This document shows, piece by piece, positions 50,101 through 62,100 of a stretch of DNA of 64,000 bases. Positions within the stretch are counted from its first letter, which is position 1, and each line of letters opens with the position of its first letter. The position numbers and the translations under genes are program-made. Source of the DNA: Haemonchus contortus (Eukaryota > Nematoda > Chromadorea > Rhabditida > Trichostrongylidae); NCBI GenBank assembly GCA_000469685.2, contig LS997563.1:41022468-41086467 (forward strand), given 5' to 3'. Below the pieces are notes generated by a model. It worked only from the letters and a program-made list of their open reading frames with translations. It was not told the origin of the DNA and ran no database searches.

Positions 50101-53100
50101 TATAATTAAGACTATTATATCGCAACGGTATTTAAAAATAAATAACAACCACTCCTATGATATGAAAAGTTTCTGAGATTGAATAACTGATACTGGATTT
50201 TTTTCGGCATTCTTATCAATTCATTACTTTGCTAGGCAAAGTTGAAGAAGAGATCATGCTCTTCATGATCTCTCCCTTTCGATTAAGAATGCCAGTCCGT
50301 GCAGCCAGCCCTCTATACTAGACACGTTTGCTCAAATACTTACTTTATTGTTTTTTTTTTGAACAAGTTGCTCTTTCATGGGGAATTTTCGCATTGGCAA
50401 TATCGTAAATGGGTTCATAGCTCAAAAATAATGAACTCTTTGATCTGTTCATATTGAATTTGGGACTTTGAAATAATTTCAAAGCATTTTGGTAAAGCTG
50501 GGGAAATTGATCTAGATTTTAACTTTTGATAGGAATGGAAATATCTGTATAGCTTGTCTTCAAGAGGATTTCGAATTTCAATCATCAAAGTGAAAAATAA
50601 ACTATAAACAAAAATCTAAGTGAAAATTCTGATCGAAATTTTCCGAGAAAATTTTGTTTGATACAGGGGCGAGAGGGAGGGCCTTCATTGTAGGTTTTTT
50701 CTGCCTATTCCAGGTATTCTACATCACCAGAACCCCACATCTAGGTAAATGAATAACTGCCCAAATATTAAACTATTTAGACAGGCGAAGAGATTCTATT
50801 AATTCTTTAGGGAATGCTAAAGATGATTCATATGTTTGGTATTGTTTACCCAGGACCTGTTCTGACCACAGATCACCTGATCTTGCATTGCACCATCGTT
50901 TCTTTGTAATTGATAGATTTGTTTATTTAGTAAGAATAAAATTGGGTACTACCAGAAGGGGTCCTCTGTTCCCGGACGGGGTGAGTAGTAAGTGAGTTCG
51001 TCATTTAGAATTGTTTCGAAGGCTTTCAAACGTTTTCAAAATAATAACGAAAGCAATGAATAGAAACTAGCTAGGTGTTGGCAAATGCTGTTCTGGATTT
51101 CTGGATTGAGCCATGTATTCCACATTCATTTGTAGTAGTGGCGAAGATTGTCTGGGTTATGTGGCTACATAACCACCGAATTGTGGGAGCACGCTTTTGT
51201 AAAGAAGCTCGCTATCCTCCTCTCAGAGAAAAATGTGATGTTGACAATTGATGGGCTCTATGGGATGGGGAGGGGGAGGGTCGGCGAACGGCTTGGTTGT
51301 CTTGATGAACACTAATCCGATCTAGATTTCAACTATCTGGGAGGAGTTTCATAGGGTGACTGCCTCTTGTTGCAATCCAATTCAAACCCTAATCTGACCA
51401 ACTAACAGTCTAGTCCTTTTGTTTCCTTTTTGTTTATCAGCTGAACTGCCTGCATGAGGATACTGCTATGAGAATTCTACCAGGTCAGAAAGCACAAGTC
51501 ACAATGTAAGCGAGTAAACGACTATATACTCTATTATTTATCTTGTATTACTTGTATAAATTTTCTGTGGAAATATTGACCATTTCCATGCGCATCCCAA
51601 CATTTTACATGAGCATTTTTACTTGCTAGTACGCAAAAAGAGAAAAATGGGTGAGAAAAGGGTGTAGTGGCTACAAGGTGGGGCTACATTTTCACCCACT
51701 TTCTACCCCTTTTTTCTAACATTAGGTGCTGGAGCGCACAGGAGGGGTAGCCGTCTTTGCAGGCCCGTAATGATGCTCTTCAGCAGGAATAGTGTGCTAG
51801 CACGCTAACGCTTACACTTTTGGGGAAAAAAAGTGGCCCAATTGGTTATGCACGTTGTAGTCGTCTCACCCACCCCGATGCCCTATCCTCTTGAGGCTTA
51901 GTTTGAAAATTATACTTATTCTCTTAAATTAGGAGCCATTTGTGTAGTGGCAGTGGAGCCACATCTTTCGTCACGGATTCAAATCCACGATCGATATCTT
52001 ACCAAGCCAACCAATTCTTCCATCCCTCCAGGGTCGATTGATTGGTACCAAATTCGTCGGGAGGATAAGCGCGTTGACCTACCCACAGCAAGTTATTGTA
52101 TAGCCCATGTACGCATTTAATAAGTCACTATAATCCTTAATTGAAGTCGAATGCGAGAGAACATTCCTCAGGACTGATCGAGGCCAGAAGACTTCATTCT
52201 TTGTTCTTTATTCCCTCATCCAAAAACGTTTCCAAGCACCATTACAGGCTCGCGGTAACCCCTCCTTCTTTTCGTTCTAGGGCCAATGGGTGGGAGGCTC
52301 CCTCCCCTCCCCAAATACATTTCCGCAGAGGAATGGCGTCAGATTATATTTTTTGATGGATTGCCTTTGCTTCTGTTCCAAACATTCGTCTTTGAAAAAT
52401 CACTCCGGTCGAACCCTAGGAGCCCATCCCAAAAGACCAGTCCCTAATGAACTTCGCCTCGGTTCAGTCGGGAGCAGCTGATCGGGTTAAGTCGATTGTC
52501 GAGAAACGTTCACACCCTATGCACCTTGCACTCAAGTTCGTAGAACATTGTTGTCGGTGCAGATTATGCCCCTCGTCTCGAACTGACGACCTCAACCCTT
52601 TGCTAACACCACAAAGGACTCAAACTAAGCTCAGCTTGTAGCGTCATTGTTGTCGTATTGTTTATTCAACTGCTTACTCATATTGTTTAGGACCGTTGCC
52701 GATCAAAAAGCATGGGACATCTTCCGATTGTTACCACCGAAACCCGACAAAATTGGTTACGGTAAGGACATTTATACGAAGTGAAATCAGCTTATGTAAA
52801 CTAACCGGTTCCATACCTCCTGAAGCTTAATCGAGCGGGGATCCAATACAGAAGCGGTCAATCTTGCTACTGTTGACATTCGCCAATCGATTGGTGCAGC
52901 ACTCGAAAAAGACATTTGCTTTTCGAGACGACGCCCAACAACTCATCGACGACGGTTTCCGGACCCATGATGAAACTTTCCGGTCCGGATGCGGTTCTTT
53001 GGGAAAAGGACGAGTGGGAAATCCTTGAGCGTTTTTAGATTGTTTTCTGAAGTACATGAAAAGTGTCAGCGGCAAGTTGGAATCGGGTTGTTCGTATGGC

Positions 53101-56100
53101 GCTTATACAAGAACTATTTAATAAGATGCCTATGAAGAGAGTAGTAGGCATGATCTCAAAAGAAATGGTTGGTGCATTTGGTTATAGTTTCGTTTTCAGA
53201 TTTCCGCACATCCTGGCCAATCACCGAAGAAACATTTTGGTTTTGTGCGACTGCGACCTCGCTCATACCGAATCCCAGGAGTGTAGAAAGTTATGCCTAA
53301 TTCGGAGCTGCCGAGTTTTCGTGCATTCTCGATTTCTTACTCCCAATGAAACCAAACTTTCTACACTTCTAGAATTCGGCATGGGTGATGTCGTAGTCGC
53401 ACGACGTCAAAAATGTTCCTTTGGTGATTGGGCCAATAAATCGGAGATGGGAAAAGGAAACTGTAGTGGAACTTTTATTTTTCTGCTTTCGTCTGCGCTC
53501 TCTCCCTAAAACAGCGTTCTATGATTACTGAAACCGGACGCATTCCACCTTTTTGCGAATGGGAAGAGCTATACTTACTGTAAAGCTTTCACTAGGCCGT
53601 GGTTCATGGCTTCCTGTCCTCCGACATCGTTTGAAGTCGTACCACTGAGGTATCCCAGTCTTCCTGCGCCCTGACTCTTGCGACAGGAAGCCTGAGTTAA
53701 AAACGCAAGGAACATGGGAATAAGTGGATTTCAAGGGCTGAAGTTCAAGGCTGAACCCTCCTGGGAGGTTGCCATCACCCTTTAATTTGTTTCCTGTGCT
53801 TTCATTTCCGATCTAATTGTCATGGTTTATTTTTCAGGTTTTTGGCACGAAGCCAGTCTCCAAGTTCTCAAATTATGCACATTTGTAGTATTATTTATAT
53901 TAACTCTTGGTTCAGCAGTTGTAGCCAAAGTATGCAGACCTTTCTTCTTTTTTGGAACCTCCATTATCCTAATATGAAAAATTTTCAGAGCTCTTTCCTT
54001 CTTATGACATCAGCTATTGGCTGGGGTGGTATGAATATGACCATTTGTCGGGATAAAATACCAGGTACAACGCCATCTTTGCTGGGTACGGTCGCCTACA
54101 GTATCTATGCTCTGCCTGTTTCAGAATCACAATTAAATACCGTACACATTACAAATCGACTAGTAGTCAAGTGGGTTTGGGCGACGTTCATCGCCCTTTC
54201 CGCTCCGGAAGCATTCTGTTTTATACGATCGCTACATCGAACTTTATTTAAAAATGTCAAACGACCGACATTAATACAGTTTGCCACGGTAAGACTATTT
54301 TCACAATTTTTTTTATTTTTTAATTATCGATCGATTTTTTGAACAACACATAATAGGGCTGATCATCTGTGCAGCCTGTTTGAAGCGGTTCAGAGACGTT
54401 GCATTTGTAAGGGGCCCATGAGGCTCTACAATTGGGAACTTCTCTCCCAGCAAAAGCGGCCCAGAAACTCTAATGAGGCTGTGTATCCGTATTCAGCCCT
54501 CAACTATCTTCAATCTAATCCTCTGACACGAAGTATCTTCAGAAAATTAGCAAAATAAGTCCTCTCGTCTGCCACCACATACTAGAAATACGGCCGCACC
54601 GCAACCGCTCGCGGACGCGACCCACAAGCACCACAGATGATTGGACCTAGATTTTTCTTTGAATTTTTCGAATAAAATTTTTCCAGGTCTTCTTCATTGA
54701 GACGCTCCATGCGATTGGTGTGGGAATTCTTGTATTTCGTATCTTTCCCGATTTAGATGCCGTAACAGGTCAGAAGCTTCGTTTTCCTTTTCGTTCCCTC
54801 TCCCAGAACCAAATTTTTTCAGCTACTCAGCTCACGAGTGGAATGTGCTTTATACCGGCGATCCTTTCACTGTTAAGTCGTCGCCCAAGTAAAATCGCTC
54901 TCATTCTCGTCATCATCGACATCGTCGCCATTGCAGCTCAAAGTTCCGGATTCTGGGCATTTCCGGTACTTTCTTGGCCCTTCAAACTTCTTCTTCAACC
55001 TCTTTTTTTCCGACACTTACTCTGTTCAGATGTTTATCCCCAGTCTTGAAAAACATTCCGTCGCTATTCCATGGTGTTTGGTGTTTATCTCATTGGCTTG
55101 GTGGCAAAATTTTGTTCACAACGACTCCGTTTTTCCACCTATTCGAGCTTTGGCCAGGTTTGTGACACTTGTTTGAATGCAAATACTAAGTTTACCGGTG
55201 AGCTCGACTAGTTTGCGTAGTGAAAGAACTGTCACAGTTTTCAACACAGTCAAGAATATCTGGTAGCTAGAATAATACTCGCAAGTTAGGACCTCTGGCA
55301 AGTCCGAGGAGATTTTTTTAACAAGATCGTGCTTGATAGCTTCTTGTCAGTGCATTTTATAATTTTCTTTCTGGAACGGTCCTATCTTCATAGAAATACG
55401 CTTTGAGAAGCAACGGGTAGAGGTAAAGCTGAGCAGAAATCACCTTAAATTTCAAATTTTCAAGTGGCGGAAAGAAGAGGGCGGAGAAAGTCGTGCTTCT
55501 GCAGAAGGCCAATATTCGACCAAATGTTGTGTAATTCAGTTTGTTTCGGGCTAACTCTAAATTTATTTCCTTATCATAACCTTTTTGGTGCACTCTGTGA
55601 GTATATAAATAAGTAAATATCAAATAAAAAATAGGTAATTTCTTTGGCGAGTTGCCAAAACATCATGTTGAACTATTCGAAGTAGAGTATGGCGTACTCC
55701 TTTCAGAACCTTACCGCTTATTTCCTCAGAGGCTTTGCCTAGCTGGTCCTTAAGGAACGAGCGGTAGAGTTCTGCAAGGAGCGCACCATAATATACCTCG
55801 AAAATGATGAAAAGATGGGTCTGAGGTCTGCCCACGGTAGGCAACTTCAACCCCTATAGCTGCAAGGTCCACCTTACCGACCTACAAGTTTGTTCTCCTG
55901 TGGGAAGCATTTATGGGATCAGTAATGCAGTGAGAATTCAGCAATGGACTTAATAATGATCTGCTGGATGCCAATCGGTTTCAGATTCGCATCTCGTCTG
56001 TCCGAAAGGCGATCAAAGACCTATGCAGTAGTGTCGCTATGGAAAATCTGTATCTATCTGCTTTGTATGATCACTTTCATGTCATCACGGTAAGTGAACA

Positions 56101-59100
56101 AAACAGATATGAGTACTCACAGTACATATTTTTTGTCTACTGGTATTTGGCCATCTTTTAGATACTTTTTACCCTCTGAATAGCTCATAGAACTTGAGTT
56201 ATTGAGATTTTGTCCAGGTGTCTAGTTCCGATTCTTGATATTCAGTTATTCAACCCCTCAAGTGTGTCATTGACTTCCTTATTTTGGAAACAGAAAAAGG
56301 GGATTTCCTGTGAGACTTTGGCCTTTTTGGGAGGTTTTGGTTGATGACGCCTTTTTTGGTTGGATCTGTAGATATCTTTCATTCACTCCTATGCTCGTTC
56401 ATGTTGGGGAGCCTTCTCCTTCCGTAACTCGCAGAGTGTGGCCCTTAGGGCTTGATTCGTTCCGTTTACCGTATTCCCATTGATCAAATCTATTTTCCAT
56501 TGAAATTTCAAGAAATTCTTTTTCTTCAGGATGCAGCTGAATGATTTACTCCAGCGAGATCCATTTGGGGAGAAATTAATCACTATAACTGGTCATAATC
56601 TAAATCAAACACAAATCGACAAATTTCTTGCAAGGATGAGCAAATACGGAGGAGCTGGTAGACATTTGCTTTCTGCCTCTGACATTTTTTACATTTTATT
56701 TATTTTTTAATGTAATCACCTCAGATTATGACGATCTACCTTCTTATCCACCGACAAAAAAGCCAATCATTATCAGTGAAGTGAGTTTTCAGTATTTTTT
56801 CGAATTTATGGCCTATGGGCCATGGTCCCAAGACCGAAACTTCCCAGTCGGATTCCTACTAACCCATTTTTATGGGTATTTTGTAGGGACGTGCCATAGA
56901 AGTCGATACTGGAGACTATCGCGCTCGATGGAGGCGACAAGCAGCAGCTATAGATGAAGATGACGACCTGCCATCGGCATACAATGTTAGTAGTGGCTTC
57001 TGTACGAGCTCTATTTGATTTTGATTTATCTAAAAAATTGTTTTTCAAACTTTAAAAAAGTTGCTCAGTGATTTTGCTTTGAATTTTTTTACAAAATATT
57101 CCGCCCGGAATTTGCTCCTACTTTTCAGGTCTATGACAATTATGTTGAACTAAACCAATTCACATCACCCTATGATGCTCTGTGGATCGCCCTTGTTCAA
57201 GTATCTGCCGTTTTTCTTTGCTATCACAGCAGTAAGTTCGCCTGTAAGGTATGTCTTACTAAGAAAGTTCCGATAGGACTTTCCGATCTTCCCCGAAATC
57301 CGTTTTTATTTCCAGGTGATGATGCAACGATTAGGTTTTGCTTTGCCCATGGCTTTGGCAGTACCGACCACGGTGTTCGTATTATCGACCACATGCACAT
57401 TTCGATCCGTCGATTCCTGCCATATGACCAGCACCCTTACGAAGGTTGTGCCATTACTTTTTAAATGTTTCCTTTTACAAAAAAAAGTACACGCTGCTAT
57501 TCGCACTCGCCGTGCACCTTGTCCCCCAGTTGGGTCAAAGCGGTGGCTTAGCAATAACCTCTTCGAAATGGCAATAAATTAACCGCTCAGTGTAGATCAG
57601 CCACTTTTGTGGAATCTTGGCTTGGACTTCCCTGATCACCTGGGACCATGCACTGAATATTTGCAAAAGATTCAGTTGATCGTTGCAGAAAAAAAGGCTT
57701 TCTGAGAGGATTTATCGGTTTGGGCGAAGTCTGGTCGGGTCTCATTCCTTGCGCGTAGCTTAGGCAGGGTAAACAGGTGGTTCTTCACCATTGTAGCCGC
57801 TGGATTACCGTACCCCCTCAGTTAAAACCATATTTGACCACATTGGTAACTGAGAAGAGATGCCGTAAGCACTTCAATAAAGCTTTCCAACTACAGTCAT
57901 CGACCAGCTTTTTCAGGAGTTATTTTGGAAATGTTTCTCATCGTATTCCTCGTTTACCGTCTTCCTCTCATCACCTCAAACATGGATTTGGTTGAGTTGG
58001 TTCATAAGTCAATGCTGGATCACCGTCCATTTATGGACTCCAAAACACGAGCGACTTGCCAGAAGTGAGAAGTAAGTTGTCCAGAGCCCTGTAGGACCAC
58101 TTTTTAAAGAATTTAAAATATTGGTAGAGATTCTGATTCATTCGCTTCGATCCAAGCGGAGCTTTTATCCTTTTCAGACTTTTCATCCTTCCTTATTATG
58201 TTGGTGCATTCGTGGATCAATCGTTGGCATTCAATCGTAGAAGAGACGACAAAGCGAAAATCCGTCCAGAGGTCGAACAAATCGATAAAACAGATCGATA
58301 TCTCGTCTATCATATCTTTTTATAGGATCTCGAATTCGATCAGGAAGAAAACTCACAAACCTACGAAACCATTCCTGGTATGGGACATGTCAGCAAACCA
58401 CCACCGTCTGTGTGCAGTCTAAGCAGCAGTAAACTAGAAAACGGACTGATTAGGTGAGTGGGCGGGGCGTTCGCCGCATGTGAGACAACTGTCACAAAGT
58501 GGACATTCTGCAGGGATTCGGCCAGTAGTGCAGATGCGATAACAAAAATCTATGCATGTGCTACAATGTGGCATGAAACCACCCACGAGATGACATGTAT
58601 GTTGAAAAGTATCTTCCGAATGGACGAAGACCAATGTGCTCGACGAAATGCTCAGAAATACTTGAAGGTTTGTACTTTGGTAATGGGGAATATGTAGTAA
58701 GCTCAGGATGAGGGAAGACCCAAATCGGGTTAGCAAACCCGGGTTGGACCACAAATACCATGACAGCTCTGATTCAGGTAATTGATCCGGATTACTACGA
58801 GTTCGAGGCGCACATCTTTTTCGACGACGCCTTCGACACCGACGAATATGGCAATCCAGTTATCAACAAATTCGTGAAACAACTTGTCGAAGTTGTCGAC
58901 CAAGCTGCCAGGTGGATACGCCATGCCCTCTTTTGATTCTGGAATTTTCCTCTAAAAGCTTTCTTCAGTGCTGTCCATCAGACCCAAATGAGACTGAAAC
59001 CACCGAAGAAGATCACCACACCGTATGGAGGCCGATTGCAGTACATTCTTCCCGGGAAGAACAAACTGACTGTTCATCTTAAAGATAAAAATAAGATTCG

Positions 59101-62100
59101 GCATAGAAAAAGATGGAGCCAGGTGAGAATCGATGACGTTAACTTGTGCTGATAATGACTTTTTCATCACAGGTGATGTACCTGTACTATTTACTCGGCT
59201 ACAGACTCATGATGAAGGTCGATGAACAAGCTAGGAAGGTAACGAGTAATGTTTTTTTTTGATTGATTTGATATGAGCCGGATTTTCACGATTCCGTCGG
59301 AACCTCGGGTTGCATCCAGGGTGATTTCAGGAAGTGATCTCTGAAAATACGTTCATTCTGACGCTAGATGGTGATGTCGATTTTACTCCGCATTGTGTGA
59401 ATCTGTTAGTAGATCTGATGAAAAAGAACAAACGGCTCGGAGCAGCATGCGGTCGAATCCATCCGAGAGGCTCTGGTCTTATGGTAAGCGAAATTCCATG
59501 GTTCTCTAGTCTTTAGTCCGGTTTGACAACTAAAGAAAAAGATTTGCGCCTAGAGAGAACTGTGAAAAGCTTGTCAAGCGCAGACTAACTGCTGAATCCA
59601 GGAGCCAGTTCTCCAGGGAATTAGTTGGGCTCAGGAGTATTGAGCAGAGACGTCAGTCCTGCATCGCCCCAAGTACTGGCATATTCCCCTAATCATGCCC
59701 TTTCTGGATACCCATTCAGGACGCAGGATTTATGACTGGATATTAAATTTGGACTGATCAGTGCTACATTATTGTCATGACTCGAGGTTATACGTAGTGG
59801 CAGTGGCCGGTGGTCAAGTTTGGGAACTAAATTTGACTTCCGGAAGCACAATTAGCTCATACATTATTCGCAACATTTTCATAACTAGCTTCAGAAAGAA
59901 TAAGTGGACTATAGCAATAACAACAAATAACAATAACAAAAAATAAATTAGCGGAGATGTTAAAAAGGTAAACAAAGGTATCATTAGACAAAACCTTCAT
60001 GAGATGATGTTGGAATTTCAGTCATATACGTAGGTCGTGGGGAATTTCAGGGAAATATCCATATTTTGCTGGTTCTCCGCCGCTATAGGATAAACTGGGG
60101 AAGGCAGTAGAGGATTTACCTCGTGCTTCTCACCTAATGCTCAATCGTCATCAGGTTTCCGGTACTTGTAGTAAACCATAAGCGGAACCTGATTCACGCC
60201 CCATCTGACTTTTCTGTCCCATGTTTGGTAAACATTCGAAAAAAAATTCTAAATTCAATTTCCTTCCATCTTTAGATCATGAAGTAACTAGTTCATTAGG
60301 CATTTTTGATGCGACAAGAGGTATTTTCTTTCAAGACTGGTAACTCTGCCATGATAAATTTGTAATAACTGCTGTCTTCAAGGTATGGTACCAGAAGTTC
60401 GAATACGCTATTGGCCATTGGCTTCAAAAAGCCACTGAACATATGATTGGATGTGTAATGTGTTCACCAGGTTGTTTCTCACTGTTCAGAAGTTACGCTT
60501 TGATGGACGATAATGTAACGAGAAAGTGAGTATGGTAATCAGATATTTGTGCGGATACTTACGACTCGTTACGGTACAATTACAGGTATGCTTCGAAGTC
60601 AGAAGAACCATTGGATTATATTCAATACGATCAAGGAGAAGACAGATGGTTATGTACACTTTTGCTTCAGAGAGGTTATAGGTATGATGCGATCTGCGGT
60701 TTCGATAGTAACGTCACACTTCCATCAGTGTTGTTTTTTTGAAGGGTAGAATACTGTGCGGCTTCGGATGCACTCACTTTTGCTCCAGAAGGATTCAATG
60801 AGTTTTTCAATCAACGACGACGTTGGATTCCATCGACTATTGCGAATATTATCGATTTATTGAAAGATTACAAAAATGTCGTTCGAGTAAACGAGAGCAT
60901 ATCCATATGGTATGTCTCCTTCGGTCTAATCCTTCCTTCCAAGGACTGATCATCCCGGTTACCATACCTAGGTATATTCTCTACCAAACGGTCATGCTTA
61001 TCTCATCAATTCTTGGACCGGGTACGATTTTTTTGATGGTCGTTGGAGCAATATCGATCTCGTTCAATATCGATACCACTTGGAGTTTACTGATCGTCTC
61101 CTTACCTGTCGCCACTTTTTGCATAGTCTGTTTGACAGCTAAACCCGAGAAACAGGTAATTCTCCACATTTTGTAATACACTTACGTCATGACCCGCTGT
61201 AAGCCGCGTATGTCACGGCCATGTTTGTTGTTTTGCTCACATATTCTCTTCCAATAAGGCAGCAATCTATTTGTTTAGTTACTTTTTGCTCAAATTGTTG
61301 GGGCCCTGTTCGCCATGTTGATGACGGCAGTATTTGTTGGTACGTCGCTTCAGATCCAGAAGGACGGAATCTTGTCGCCACATGCGATTTTCCTTTTTTC
61401 TGTATTCGGAAGGTATATTTTCATTTTATCAGTAAAAGAACGAAAAATTAGAAGCTCCAGCATAGCAGTGACGAATTTACAGAGATTTTTCTTAAATTAA
61501 TCCATGGCAAATCATTTCCGATGACTGGGCCATCCTGACCGCCAAACCCTTCTGGGAAAGAGCAAGTTGTCGCTATCACCTGGCAACTCTCTCAGTTGAT
61601 CAACTCAGATGCTTCTTAGTCGTTCTCAGGGAAGAGTCCCAGGGGAACGGGAAGAGTCTAGATCTATCGGTAGTTGCTCAATGTTGCTAAAGGGAGTGGG
61701 ATAAGGAAACTAGAGTTAGTAGTCTAGGTCGTCCAATTCTACCCCATAATGAACTCCCCTAAGCGCTCCCCCCCCCCCCCTCCCTTCCTCTCAAGTACTT
61801 TCAATTATTGTCTCAACAGGTCCTGAAATATTCATAACTTCAATAAGCTAGTCACTGAAAACTTACAAAACTGGATACATTTCAGTTTTCTGACAGCTGC
61901 CATTTTGCATCCTCTTGAATTCACGTGCATCATCCCAGGATTACTGTATTTCCTCGCCATTCCTTGTATGTACATGCTGCTGCCGATTTACTCTATCTGT
62001 AATCTGAATACGGTAATATCTATCTAATTTCTGATCCTGAGCTTCACCTAACGCCTAATCCGGTTCCCAGGTGTCCTGGGGAACTCGTGAAGATCCAAGG

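Noticed and set aside
50210..50300. Possible hairpin around AGATCATG / CATGATCT
   Set aside because: Arms are under 12 bases with poor extension and could easily arise by chance.
55357..55850. Two long minus-strand frames inside a chitin synthase intron
   Set aside because: They look moderately protein-like but match no family I know, and there is no start or splice context; chance or an old repeat remnant is equally likely.
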